From Manis javanica (lineage: Eukaryota > Chordata > Mammalia > Pholidota > Manidae), in contig NC_133156.1 in NCBI RefSeq assembly GCF_040802235.1, forward strand, positions 28,911,343-28,975,342: 64,000 bases of DNA. The letters are read 5' to 3'. The position numbers were made by a program, and so were the translations under genes. Positions 52,340 to 64,000 of the stretch are shown one piece after another. Numbering within the stretch: position 1 is the stretch's first letter; each line of letters begins with the position of its first letter. Under the pieces are notes generated by a model. The model saw nothing but the letters and a program-made list of their open reading frames with translations, was not told the DNA's origin and searched no databases.

Positions 52340-53398
52340 AAAAGTGTTTTTTAATACATTTTTATTTTGAGGTAGTTTCATATTTATAGGAAATTTGTAA
52401 AGATAGTGCAGGGCTTCACAATTTGCTCAGATCACTTCCCCTCTTACTACCATCATTACAGTTCATTGTTACAATTATTGAAACAGTGATGCTGCACTGT
52501 AACCATCACCACCCATTCTTTTCCTCAGATTTCCATAGTTGGACCCTTACTCCTCAAATATCCAGTTCAGGATACATCATTTGCTTTCAGTGATCTTATC
52601 TCCTTAGGATACTGTTCTTAGCGTTTCTGAGACATTCTTTGTTTTGGGTGATCTTTTCCATTTTCAAGATTCTTTTCCATTAATATTGTAGAATTTTTTT
52701 CAAATTGCATTTAACATGATGTTTCTCTTGTGATTACTTGGAGTTGTGTTTTATGGGGAAAGAAGGCCACAGAGGGCAAGTACCATTCACACCACCTCAT
52801 ATCAAGGGCAAGTGCTCTGAAGGAGGCTTATATTGTTGATGTCGTCCCAAAAGGAGGGATTTGTTTCTTTCTTAAGACTGAGTAATATGCCACTGTGTTG
52901 CACTGTGTGTACATGTGGTGTGTTTGTGTTTGTGTGTGTGTGTGTTTCACATGTTTATCCATTCATGTATCTATGGACATTTAGGCTGCTTCCATATCTT
53001 GGCTTTTTAAAATAATGTTGCAGTGAACATATGCATTACATTTTCAAATTAGTATTTTCATTTTCTTGGGGTAAATACATAAAGCAGAATTGCTGGATTA
53101 AATGGAGTTTTATTTTTTATTGTTTGATGAGCCTCCATGCTGTTTTCCATATTGGATACACCAATTTCCATTCCCACCAGTAGTGTAAAACGGTTCCCTC
53201 TTCTCCACATCATCACCAAGTTATTTTCATCTTCAGTTCGAACTTGCTATTCTAACAGATTTGAATTGAGATCTCATGGTGCTTTTGATTTGCATTTCCC
53301 TGATGGCTAGTGATACTGAGACTCTTTTCCTGTGTCAATTGGCCATCTACATGTCTTCCTTGGAAAAATGCCTATATAGGTCCTCTACCCATTTTTTT
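52340..53398 (-). mobile_element. Ancient L1M, 3' part
   Basis: The minus-strand 3' UTR of an old L1 (ttcatatttataggaaatttgtaaagatagt) is followed by diverged ORF2 C-terminal sequence (catttaggctgcttccatat, cttttgatttgcatttccct) up to ctctacccattttttt at 53398. There a younger L1 is inserted. The element resumes at 61021 with the expected next segment (ctctgcccgttttttaattgg). Confidence 0.75.
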
Positions 53399-53792
53399 TG
53401 TTTGTTTTATTAAGTTATGATTGATATACACTCTTATAAAGGTTTCACATGAAAAAACAATGTGGTTACTACATTCACGCATATCATCAAGTCCCCACCC
53501 ATACCCCAATGCAGTCACTGTCCATCAGTGCAGCAAGATGCCACAGATCCACTATGTGCCTTCTCTGTGCTGTACTGTTCTCCCCGTGATCCCCTGCCCC
53601 ATGTGTACTAAACATAATACCCCTCAAACCCCTTCTTCTTCCCTCCCCACCCGCCCTCCTTCACCCCTCCCTTTTGGTAACCACTAGTTCCTTCTTGGAG
53701 TCTCTGAGTCTGCTGCTATTTTGTTCCTTAAGTTTTGCTTCATTGTTATACTCCACAATGAGGGAAATCATTTGACATTTGTCTTTCTCCAC

Positions 53793-56700
53793 CTAGCATA
53801 ATGTCCTCCAGCTCCATTCATGTTGTTGCAAATGGTACGATATGTTTCTTATGGCCCAATAGTATTCCATTGTGTATATGTACCACCTCTTGTTTATCCA
53901 TTCATTTACTGATGGACACTTAGGTTGCTTCCATATCTTGGCTATTATAAAAAGTGCTGTGATAAACATAGGGGTGTATATGTCTTTTTGGATATGAGAA
54001 CTTGTATTCTTTGGGTAAATTCCAAGGAGTGGGATTCCCGGGTCAAATGATATTTCTATTTTGAGTTTTTTGAGGAACCTCCATATTGCTTTCCACAATG
54101 GTTAAACTAGCTTACATTCCCACCAGCAGTGTAGGAGGGTTCCCCTTTCTCCACATCGTTACCAGCATTTGTTATTCTTAGTCTTTTTGATGCTGGCCAT
54201 CCTTACTGGTGTGAAGTGATATCTCATTGTGGTTTTAATTTGCATTTCCGTGATGATTAATAATGTGGAGCATCTTTTCATGTGTCTGTTGGCCATCTGA
54301 ATTTCTTCTTTGGAGAACTGTCTCTTCATATCCTCTGCGCATTTGTTAATTGGGTTATTTGCTTTTTGGGTGTTGAGGTGTATAAGTTCTGTATATATTT
54401 TGGATGTTAACCCCTTGTCGGATATGTCATTTACAAATATATTCTCCCATACTGTAGGATGCCTTTTTGTTCTGTTGATGGTGCCCTTTGCTGTACAGAA
54501 ACTTTTTAGTTTGATGTAGTCCCATGAATTCATTTTTGCTTTAGTTTCCCTTTCTCAAGGAGGTGCGTTCAGGAAGAAGTTGCTCATGCTTATATTCAGT
54601 AGATGTTTGCTTATGTTGTCTTCTAAGAGTTTTATAGTTTCATGACTTACATTCAAGTCTTTAATCCATTTCAAGATTACTTTTGTATTTGAGGTTAAAC
54701 AATAATCCTGTTTCATTCTCTTGCATGTAGCTGTCCAGTTTTGCCAACACCAGCTGTTGAAGAGGCTGTCATTTTCCTATTGTATATCCATGGCTCCTTT
54801 ATCGTATATTATCGTATATATATGGTTGGGTTTATATCTGGGCTCTCTAGTCTGTTCCATTGGTTTATGGGTCTGTTCTTATGCCAGTATCTAATTGTCT
54901 TGATTACTGTGGCTTTGTAGTAGAGCTTGAAGGTGGGGAGCATAATGCCCCCAGCTTTATTCTTCCTTTTCAGAATTACTTTGGCTAATTGAGGTCTTTT
55001 GTGGTTCCATATGAATTTTAGAATGATTTTCTCTAGTTCGTTGAAGAATGCTGTTAGTATTTTGATAGGAATTGCATTGAATCTATAGATTGCTTTAGGC
55101 AGGATGGCCATTTTGACAATACTAATTCTTCCTATCCATGAGCATGGGATGCATTTCCATTTATTGGTATCTTCTTTAATTTCTCTTAAGAGTGTCTTGT
55201 AGTTTTCAGGGTATAAGTCTTTCACTTTCTTGGATAGGTTTATTCCTAGGTATTTTATGATTTTTGATGCAACTCTGAATGGAATTGTTTTACTGATTTC
55301 TCTCTCTGCTAGTTCATTGTTAGTGTATAGGAATGCCATAGATTTCTGTTTATTAATTTTGTATCCTGCAACTTTGCTGAATTCAGATATTTGATCTAGT
55401 AGTTTTGGAGTGGATTCTTTAGGGTTTTTTATGTACAATATCATGTCATCTGCAAACAGGGACATTTTAACTTCTTCCTTGCCTGTCTGGATGTCTTTTA
55501 TTTCTTTGTGTTGTCTGATTGCCATGACCAGGACCTCCAGAGCTATGTTGAATAGAAGTGGGGAAAGTGGGCATCCTTGTCTTGTTCCCAATCTTAAAGG
55601 AGGAGCTTTCAGCTTCTCACTGCTGAAAGTATGCTGTTGGCTGTGGGTTTCTCATATATGGCCTTTATTATGTTGAGGTACTTGCCCTGTATACTCATTT
55701 TGTTGAGAGTTTTTATGAATGGATGTTGAATTTTGCCAAATGCTTTTTCAGCATCTATGGAGATGATCATGTGTTTTTTGTGCTTCTTTTTGTTGATGTG
55801 GTGGACAATGTTGATGGATTTTCAAAATGTTGAACCATCCTTGCATCCCTGGAATGAACCCTGCTTGATCATGATGGATGATCTTTTTGATGTATTTTTT
55901 AATTTGGCTTGCTAATATTTTGTTGAGTATTTTTGCATCTATGTTCATCAGGGATATTGGTCTGTAATTTTCTTTTTTTGTGGTGTCTTTGCCTGGTTTT
56001 GGTATTAGAGTGATGCTGGCCTCATAGAATGAGTTTGGAAGTATTCCCTCTTCTTCTGCTCTTTGGAAAACTTTAAGGAGGATGGGTATTAGGTCTTCAC
56101 TAAATGTTTGATAAAATTCTGCGGTGAAGCCATCCGGTCGAGGGATTTTGTTCTTAGGTAGTTTTTTGATCACCAGTTCTATTTCATTGCTAGTAATTGT
56201 CCTGTTCAGATTTTCTGTTTCTTCCTTGGACAGCCTTGAAAAGTTGTATTTTTCTAGAAAGTTGTCCATTTCTATTAGGTCATCTGGTTTGTTGGCATAT
56301 AATTTTCCATTGTATTCTCTAATAATTCTTTGTATTTCTGTGGTGTCCATAGTGATTTTTCTTTTCTCATTTCTGATTCTATTTATGTGTGTAGACTCTT
56401 TTTTTCTTGATAAGTCTGGCTAGGGGTTTATCTTTTTTGTTTATTTTCTCAAAGAACCAACTCTTGTTTCACTGATTCTTTCTATTGTTTTATTCTTCTC
56501 GATTTTATTTATTTCTACTCTAACCTTTATTATGTCCCTCCTTGTACTGACTTTCGGCCTCATTTGTTCTTCCTTTTCTAGTTTCATTAACTGTGAGTTT
56601 ATACTGCTTATATGGGATTTTTCTTCTTTCCTGAGGAAGGCCTGTATTGCAATATACTTTCCTCTTAGCACGGCCTTGGCTGCGTCCCACAGATTTTTCG

Positions 56701-57418
56701 GTTTTGAATTATTGGTGTCATTTGTCTCCATATATTGCTTGATCTCTGTTTTTATTTGGTCATCGATCCATTGGTTATTTAGGAGCATGTTGTGAAGCCT
56801 CCATGTGTGTGTGGGATTGTGGGATTTTTCATTTTCTTTGTGTAATTTATTTCTAGTTTCATACCTTTGTGGTCTGAGAAACTGGTTAGTATAATTTTTA
56901 TCTTTTTTAACTTACTGAGGCTCTTTTTGTGGCCTAGTATTTGATCTATTCTTGAAAATTTCCATGTGCACTTGAGAAGAGTGTGTATTCTGCTGCTTTC
57001 GGGTGTAGAGTTCTGTAGATGTCTGTTCGGTCCATCTGTTCTAATGTGTTTTTCAGTGCCTCTGTCTTCCTTATTTATTTTCTGTCTGGTTGATCTGTCC
57101 TTCAGAGTGAGTGGAGTGTTGCAGTCTCCTAGAATGTATACATTACATTCTATTTCCCCTTTTAATTCTGTTAGTATTTGTTTCACATATGTAGGTGCTC
57201 CTGTGTTGGGAGCATAGATATTTATAATGGTTATATCTTCTGGTTGAATTGACCCCTTTATCATTATGTAATGTACTTCTTTGTCTCTTGTGACTTTCTT
57301 TATTTTGAAGTCTATTTTGTCTGGTACAAGTACTGCAGCACCTGCTTTTTTCTATCAGTTACATGAAATATCTCTTTCCATCCCTTCACTTTTACTCTGT
57401 GTGTGTCTTTGGGTTTAA
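53793..57418 (-). pseudogene. L1-D ORF2 pseudogene, N-terminus deleted
   Basis: The reverse-transcriptase core is open in 54809-55591 ([29 protein letters not shown]). Endonuclease motifs (NIYAPNTGAPTYVKQIL, ILGDCNTPLTLKD) are at 56779-57264 in another frame. At 57418 the text jumps from ctttgggttta directly to cttccttactatctaag. Compared with 25155-25350 this removes about 180 bp, including the ORF2 start codon and the first ~50 codons. Confidence 0.8.
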
Positions 57419-58217
57419 ACTTCCTTACTATCTAAGAGTCTAACTTAACTCACTTAATATGCTATTACAAACACAGTCTAGAGGTTCTTTTTTTCTCCTC
57501 CTTTTTCTTCCTCCTCCATATTGTATATATTAGGTATTATATCCTATACTCTTTGTCTATCCCTTGATTGACTTTGGAGATAGTTAATTTAATTTTTCAT
57601 TTGCTTAGTAATTAGCTGTTCTACTTTCTTTACTGTGGTTTTATTACCTCTGGTGACAGCTATTAAACCTTAGGAATACTTCCATCTGCAGCAGTCCATC
57701 CACAATACGCTATAGAGATGGTTTGTGGGAGGTAAATTCTCTCAGCTTTTGCTTATTTGGAAATTTTTTTATCCCTCCTTCAAATTTAAATGATAATCTT
57801 GCTGGATAAAGTAATCTTGGTTTGAGGCCCTTCTGCTTCATTGCATTAAATACATCATGCCACTCCCTTCTGGCCTGTAAGGTTTCTGCTGAGAAGTCTT
57901 ATGATAGCCTGATGGGCTTTCATTTGTATGTGATCTTATTTCTCTCTCTGGTTGCTTTTAATAGTCTGTCCTTATCCTTGATATTTGCCATTTTAATTAC
58001 TATATGTCTTGATGTTGTTTTCCTTGGGTCTCTTTTGTTGGGAGATCTGTGGATCACCATGGACTGAGAGACTATCTCCTTCCCCAGATTGGAGAAGTTT
58101 TCAGCAATTACCTCCTCAAAGACATTTTCTATCCCTTTTTCTTTCTCTTCTTCTTCTGGTACCCCTATAATGCGAATATTGTTCCATTTGGATTAGTCAT
58201 ACAGTTCTATCAATATT

Positions 58218-60080
58218 TGCAGGAGTCCAGCTCCAGCTTAGGGGTGGGATACCCGAAGGTGCAGGATGGACTTGGTGTATGGAGAGACAGGACATGGAGT
58301 CAGTTGGAGGTGGTCTCTCAACAAAGTGCCGATGACAGCTTTATTTATACCATTTTGCACAAGGATATTATTTTTTATTGTTCTGTTGATTAATTAGTAT
58401 AGGCAGTTGATTAATAAGTATTGGCAAGCTTTTTTCTTTCTTCTTCTTTCTAATCTATTCATGGTTGGTCAAGTGTTAGACAGGTGATCATTCTCTGTTC
58501 CTTGACCGAAACTTTTCCTAGCAACATGTACTCTTTTATGTTTTACATTTCTATGCAACGCAGTTTCTAAGTAGTGCATGTGACTGCAGGAGCATGCAGT
58601 ATGTAGCAGTGACTATGGAGTCTATCAGCTCAGGGTGAAATACAGGTCACCTAGTGCCACAGTTAGCTACGATTCTTTCCCACAAAAATATTCTTAGAGG
58701 CTTTAATAAATTTATAATAAATCTAAAATCATAAACTCATATCTTCACCTTATACCCCTTTATAGGGCACAGTAGGCAGCAAACTAAATTTCCCCTTCTT
58801 ATCTACATTTCTGTTTCTTCTGTGTGGATACCAAAATCTCCCTGACATATGCTACACAAGTCTCCATGACTCCATTACTGCAGGGACTAAACAAGTTCTT
58901 ACATGGTGAACAATGCAAGGGCATTCATATCATAGAAACTATTTCTGTTTTAACTACAAACCTTAAACTATAAAGAACCAAGTCAAATATGATGTATGAT
59001 TATTCTTTTGATTTCTATACTTTATATATGAATCTCATATTTTCTCCTTTACTTTTCTAATAAAATGTTGATGTAGTAGGTAGATGTAAGATATGGATAG
59101 AAAGCATGATTTAGAACTGTAAGAAGGCAGGTGTAGATGATCAGGTTTGTGCCTACAGACCAGGTATTAATCCAAGCTGAACAAGGGCAACAAAACATCC
59201 ACAGGTGTAGAAGATTTCTCTCAAAACTGGGGGTGTGAGGTTCTAAGCCTCACCTCTGTTGGCCCCCATTTTGTCACCTGATGGCCCCCCTGTGACTGTG
59301 CCTGTCTTAGGTTGTTCCTCCCATGAGGAATCTTACCTGTCTCTGGCTAACCAGTCATCTTCTGGGGCCATACAGGGAGATGTAAAACTGATAAGTGAGA
59401 GAGAAGTAATGTTTGAAAATGTTAGCTTTTTACTTCTTTGCAGATTTATGCCCTGTGGCCTCCATGCCCAGCACTTGTCTTGAGGTATTTTTACTTCTTG
59501 GAAAATTATGGTATTTTGTAATTTCATGTATAGGCACAAATTCTAGTAAAGGGCTATAATTAGGAAGGAAGAAGAAAAGCTATAGAAGTAGTAAATAGAA
59601 GAAAACATGAGAAGATTGATAAGTGTCAGACAGGGTTATTCTATTCAGTATTCCCCTATAACTCTCTTTCTCTAATTTTCCTATAAAACTCTTCATCACT
59701 AATTTCACTAGCATTAAAAAATAAAAGAGGGGGGCTTTCCCACTTAGGTGGAGATGGGGTAGTCAGTGTTTAACTAGTTACCTGCAGGTTTTGGTATTCT
59801 ATGCCTAGATTGCCATCTGGCCTCTGCATGTTCTATTCTTCAGGACCACTGTCCTGAAAAGCTTCTGGGAAGTTTATGTTCTCCTCCTTTCTGTGCTGCT
59901 TAGCAAAGGTTAGCTTAGCCCTTGGCAACAATGCAAGCAAAAGCAAAGCCAATAGTATAATGGAGAATGACAAATCAAGGTGGGTAATAGAGGGAGCCAG
60001 CTGCGAAGGCCCCTGCTTTGTGGGGTGTCTTCCTCCAGCCCGAGCTTTGCTACACAGCTTGAGTAGCATGGCTCCCAGCA
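58218..60080 (-). mobile_element. ERV2-like LTR element inserted in L1-D
   Basis: A 1863-bp unit whose minus strand begins TGCTGGGAGCC and ends ggactcctgca (TG..CA). It is flanked by a perfect 6-bp duplication, aatatt (58212-58217 and 60081-60086), inside L1-D ORF1. A poly(A) signal is seen on the minus strand near 58345 (aataaagctgtcatcgg). Six-bp TSDs and a TGxTGGGAGCC start are features I associate with class II (ERV2/ERVK, IAP-like) LTRs. It could be one very long solo LTR or an internally deleted provirus. The interior (58890-59620) matches the ERV-like tail of L1-C. Confidence 0.7.
59833..60080 (-). pseudogene. Short open frame with a hydrophobic span in the LTR element
   Basis: On the minus strand the element opens with a frame (its beginning reads through from L1 sequence) that includes a run of about 20 hydrophobic residues (IILLALLLLALL), then a charged tail, and stops at 59833. 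The hydrophobic span resembles a membrane anchor or signal. No homologue is recognised. It may be chance coding in an LTR. Confidence 0.25.
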
Positions 60081-60086
60081 AATATT

Positions 60087-60412
60087 CTTTCATTCTTAGA
60101 GATCCTTTTTTCTCTCTGTGCCTCAGCTTCTTTGTATTCTTCTTCTCTAGTTCCTGTTTCATTTATCATCTCCTCCACCATATCCAGTCTGCTTTTAATA
60201 CCCTCCATTGTGCTCTTCAATGATTGGATCTCCAACTGGAATTCATTCCTGAGTTCTTGAATATCTTTCCATACCTCCATTAGCATGTTAATGATTTTTA
60301 TTTTGAATTCCCTTTTAGGAAGAGTCATGTGGTCCATGTCATATTTCCTAGGGGTTATATTAATTTTACTCTGTACCAGTTTCCTTTGGCATGTCATATT
60401 TGTGTATGGCAC
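60087..60412 (-). pseudogene. L1-D ORF1 N-terminal half
   Basis: Coiled-coil-like codons (MLMEVWKDIQELRNEFQLEI, STMEGIKSRLDMVEEMINET, EAEAQREKRISKNER). The frame is cut by the LTR element at 60086; the C-terminal half is at about 57600-58211. Confidence 0.75.
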
Positions 60413-61020
60413 CCTCTCATGTCCAGAAGCTCTACTCTCCCTTATGCAATGTCAGGGGTCACAGGAGAGTGGGATTGGTGCCTGGGGGGAGGAAAGAGCT
60501 GTTTCCTGCTTCCCGGCTGCTATGCCTGTCTCCACTGCCTGAACCAGTGGGCCGAGCACACAGGTATAAGCTGTTGTCCCAGAGCAGCCCGATATGGATC
60601 CCTGCTTTCCACAAGCAGCTGGAATCTCAGTCTCTCCAGGAATTCTGCCTGTCTTAACTTTCCAACCCTGTAATCATGAGAGTATCATGAAAGAACAATG
60701 AAATGTAGGTTTGGCTCCCAGAGCAGATCTCTGGAGTTAGGTATTCTGTAGTCCCAGGCCTCCACTCCCTCCCTTCTCAGTTTCTCTTCCTCTCACTAGT
60801 GAGCAGGGGTGGTGGAAGGGTTTGGGTCTTGCCAGGCCACAACTTTGGTACATTACCCTATTCCGTGAGGTCTGCTCTTTTCTCCAGGTGTATGGAGTCT
60901 GGCACAGTCCTCTTTCCTGTTGCTCTCTCAGGATTAGTTGTATTAATTATATTTTTGTATTATATGTGATATTAGGAGGAAGTCTCTGTCTCACCTCTCA
61001 CGCCGCCATCTTTAATCTCG

Positions 61021-62700
61021 CTTCTCTGCCCGTTTTTTAATTGGAGTGTCTTTTTGATAGTGAGTTGTATGAGTATTTTATATGTTTTGGATGTTAACCC
61101 CAAATTGAGTGTGTGTATGCATACATTTTCCACTATTCAGTATGTTATTCTTCTCTATGGCTGATAGTCCTTTGCCATACAAAGTGTTTAGTTTGATGTA
61201 GTCCCATTTGTTTATTTTAGCTTTTGTTGTCCTTGACTGAGGCAGGAGATCAAAAAATATTGCTAAGCCCAGAGTCAAAAAGCTTGCTGCCCATATGTTC
61301 TTCTAGGAATTGAATGGTTTCAGGTCTTACATTTAAGTCTTTAAATCATTTTGAGTTTATTTCTGTATACATTTTAGGAAAGTGGTCCTCCTTTTGATGT
61401 AACTGCCCAGTGTAATCCACACCACTTACTGAAGAGACTTTTACCCATTATATATTCTTACCTCCTCTGTCATAGATTAACTAACCATATAAGTGTGGGT
61501 TTAATTCTGGGCTCTTTATTTTGTTCCATTGATAAAAGGAACTGTTTCTGTGCCAATACCATAGTGTTTTGATTACCATAGCTTTGTAGTACAATTAGAA
61601 ATTGGAGAGCATAATACTTCCAGCTTTGTTTCTTGATATTGCTTTGGTTGGGAACTTTTGAGGTTCCACAGACATTTGGGGATTATTTTTCCTAGTTGTG
61701 TGTAAAATGTGATTGGTAATTTTTTTCAGAATTCTAGCCTTTATTCTTTTAATATTCTTTTTATCAGTGAATGGGATAAGTTGGTATAGTCTTCAAATTA
61801 TAAAATAATTTAGTCACAGAGATGGAAATATAGCATAGATAATGTAGCTTATAACACTGTAATATCTTCTTATGCTATGAGTACTTTGACAGAGATTGTA
61901 TTGAATCTGTAGATTGCTTTGCATATTGTGGACATTGTAACAATATTAATTCTTCCAATCCATGAGTGTGGTTTATGTTTCCACTTGTGTAGTTTTCAGT
62001 TTCTTTCATCAATATTTTATGATTTTGAGCACATAGTTCTTTTACTTCTGTGGTTAACTTGATTCCCAAGTATTTTATTCTTTCGATGCATTTGTAAGTA
62101 CGAATGATTTTGTAATTTCTTTTTCTTGTAATTCATTATTAGTGTATAGGAACACAGCAGACTTTTGAATATTGCTTTTGTATCCTGCACCTTTATTGAG
62201 TTAATTCATTACTTCTAATAGTTTTTTCAATGAATGCTTTAGAATTTTCTGTATATAATATCAAGCCATCTGCAGATAGTGACAGTTTTACTACTTCCTT
62301 TCCAATTTGGGTATCTTGTATTTTTCTTGCCTAATTGCAATGGCCAAGACTTTGAGTATAATGTTGAACAAAAGTGGCAAGAGAGGGTATCCTTAACTTG
62401 TTCCTGTCCTCAGAGGAAAAGCTTTCAACTTGCACTGTTGAGTATGATATCTGCTGGTTTGTCATATACAGCTGTTTTTATGTTTAGGTATGTTAATATC
62501 CACTTTGTTTTGAATTTTTATCATAAATGGATGTTGAAATTGTCAAATAATTTTTCTGCATCTGTTGAGATTTTCATTTGATTTTATTCTTCATTTTGTT
62601 AATGTGATGTGTCTAATTGATTACTTGTGGGTATTGAACTATCCCCACAGTAAATCCCACTTGATCATGATACCTGACTCTTTTGTTGTACTGTTGAAGT
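61021..62700 (-). mobile_element. Ancient L1M, continuation
   Basis: Resumes the old L1 interrupted at 53398: ttttggatgttaacccc, tttgatgtagtcccatttg, gattgctttgcatattgtgg, then ORF2 text to about 62700. Many stops and indels. The left boundary is set by the TSD-like ctctgcccgtttttt. Confidence 0.75.
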
Positions 62701-62899
62701 TCCCCTGTCCGGTCTCAGCTTATATGTGACCTCTTAGAAATGGCCTCCTTTAGCCTGGTCCTCCTGCCCATCATGAATTGCTATCTCAGTGCCCTGTTTA
62801 GTGACTTGATGTAACTTGTTACAACTGGAGTCTGTCTTCTTTATCTGTTTTCTTACTTTGTTAACTTTGGTCTTCTTTCCCTGCTGAAGACTGGTTTTG

Positions 62900-63430
62900 C
62901 ACGATTGTATCCCCAAGGCCTGGCACAGCAGTAGCATAGCAAAAGAAATGAACTTTATTTTGAATATTTCAATATAATGAATTCTACAAAATACATACTT
63001 GGTCATTCAGTAACCCAAATATATAATTCCAAGGTATATTTCTTCCTCTTCCACATTTTCTGAAAACACTGCAGAGCCTTAAAGGTGAAGTGTGTGTCTT
63101 GTCATGTTAACAAGAGACTTTTGGACCCCACCCAATGGCAGGGGGTGGAAGTTGAATCAGCAAATGGGCAAAGATACAGTCAATCATGACTATATAATAA
63201 AGCCCTCAGCAACATTCATGAGATGAGTATCTCTGTCTCTCAGATCCTCCCTCTCTGTTAGAGAGAGCTTCCACACTTGGAGAACCAAAAAATGTCCATG
63301 TGTAACAAAGCCAATCCCCAGTCCCCAAGCTCCACAAGGATAGAAGATCCTTTATTTTTGAGCTTGTCCTGGGCAAGTGGTACCTATACAAATAGATATC
63401 ACAGTGATGCACTAAGAATGCAGAAGAGAT
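62900..63430 (+). mobile_element. Possible LTR fragment
   Basis: atgactatataataaagccc followed about 60-70 bases later by gagagagcttccacacttgg is the kind of TATA/poly(A)-then-'gagagcttcc' order found in some ERVL/MaLR-type LTRs. No TSD was found. Confidence 0.3.
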
Positions 63431-63459
63431 GTTGCCATGCTACATAAAAGACATCAGGG

Positions 63460-63830
63460 ATTTTCCGTCAACTATGGAAGGCCCTTTGCATGGGACACAA
63501 AGCCATCAATGACCTGTCTTCTGCATAACCCTTCTGCCTTACTTTGCCTCTCTTTCTTTGAACTTTATGCTCTAGCATTTTTGAACCAGTAGTATTTCTT
63601 TGTATGTACTGTGTTATCTCCTGCTTCTCTGCCTTTGATTACATTATCTCTCTCCTTCTGATGCTCTCCCTGTCCCTCTTCTTCTTGGGTGATTCTTACT
63701 AATTCTATAAAACTCTTGCTGTGATTACCTTATGCAAAGGCTCCCCTTCTCTCATCTGTACTCTCTTAATGCCTTGTGAGCTCCTTGAGTTCAAAGATTG
63801 TGTATTAATACTTAAGCATACTGTAGCTAC
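63460..63830 (+). repeat. L2 LINE fragment
   Basis: Order of words follows the L2 3' region: aaagccatcaatgacctgtc, tatgctctagca, then a pyrimidine-rich stretch, cttgtgagctccttgagttc and aaagattgtgt. It is strongly diverged, as usual for L2. Confidence 0.6.
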
Positions 63831-64000
63831 CTAAACGTTTGTTTTTAAAAAATCAAATGATGTGAATGTTTACATAGACTTTTGAACTTAGTTGCTGCTT
63901 CTCCTCTTAACTGATTTCTCTCTTCTGCATCTATTGCCCTTTGGCAACTGTAGTCTTTTGTCGTTAAGCCACTCAGGTCTACCATACCTTCTTACCCTGA

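Larger units (their letters stand above)
53399..61020 (-). mobile_element. Near full-length L1 (L1-D) interrupted by an LTR element
   Basis: Minus-strand L1 with its 3' UTR at 53399 (ttaagttatgattgatatac), ORF2 (53793-57400), ORF1 split by the LTR element at 58218-60080, and a 5' UTR to about 61020 (cacctctcacgccgccatct). Removing the LTR element leaves about 5.75 kb. The direct repeats ctctacccatttttt (left) and ctctgcccgtttttt (right) flank it as a diverged TSD. It is of the same older subfamily as L1-A. ORF2 lacks its N-terminus through a deletion at about 57418. Confidence 0.85.

Noticed and set aside
59833..60080. Superantigen-like accessory gene in a long LTR (by analogy with MMTV)
   Set aside because: Only a hydrophobic run and an LTR location are shared. 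The frame is short, partly reads through from L1, and shows no family motif.

Overview
The window is mammalian nuclear DNA. It is dominated by LINE-1 (L1) retrotransposons, with older MIR, L2 and L1M relics, solo-LTR/ERV pieces, a CpG island, and a few intron-flanked coding exons. No prokaryotic-style gene, tRNA, rRNA or CRISPR array is visible. The L1 3' ends and the ERV-like 'tail' sequence remind me of repeats abundant in pangolin (Manis) assemblies. That is recollection and unverified; a laurasiatherian mammal is the safer statement. Most long reading frames are either L1 ORF1/ORF2 remnants on the minus strand or artefacts of low-complexity CA/TG sequence.

Layout. 1-2240: a low-complexity array that is CA-rich up to a small palindrome at 728-742 and TG-rich after it, so it is a strand-switched (inverted) array. 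2721-5277: an L1 with a complete 5' end but no 3' half, bounded by an 11-bp target-site duplication (TSD). 5289-21150: mostly unrecognised non-coding DNA with a MIR fragment, old plus-strand L1 pieces (11.0 kb, 15.1-17.9 kb), a CpG-rich patch (12.9-13.5 kb) and a 353-bp solo LTR with a 5-bp TSD (18742-19094). 21165-41302: a 20-kb nest of L1s inside one ancient L1 insertion, bounded by a 14-bp TSD. Inside it lies an 8.7-kb single insertion, a young L1 with ~210-bp 5' UTR monomers that carries about 1.85 kb of ERV env/LTR-like sequence at its poly(A) end. 41317-49300: three exons of a KLHDC4-like kelch gene on the minus strand (exons 2, 3 and 4 by comparison with the human protein), an intronic L1, and a CpG island. 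49627-52340: AT-rich DNA with nothing recognised. 52340-62700: an old L1M interrupted by a near full-length L1, itself interrupted by a 1.86-kb ERV2-like LTR element with a 6-bp TSD. 62700-64000: an LTR-like stretch and an L2 fragment.

The only host coding sequence I can support is the KLHDC4-like set: 90 intact codons with correct splice sites and phases. Exon 1 and exons after 4 were not found, so this may be either part of the real gene or a partial unprocessed duplicate. I see no new multi-gene system. The most informative structures are the layered transposon insertions, whose order can be read from their TSDs.
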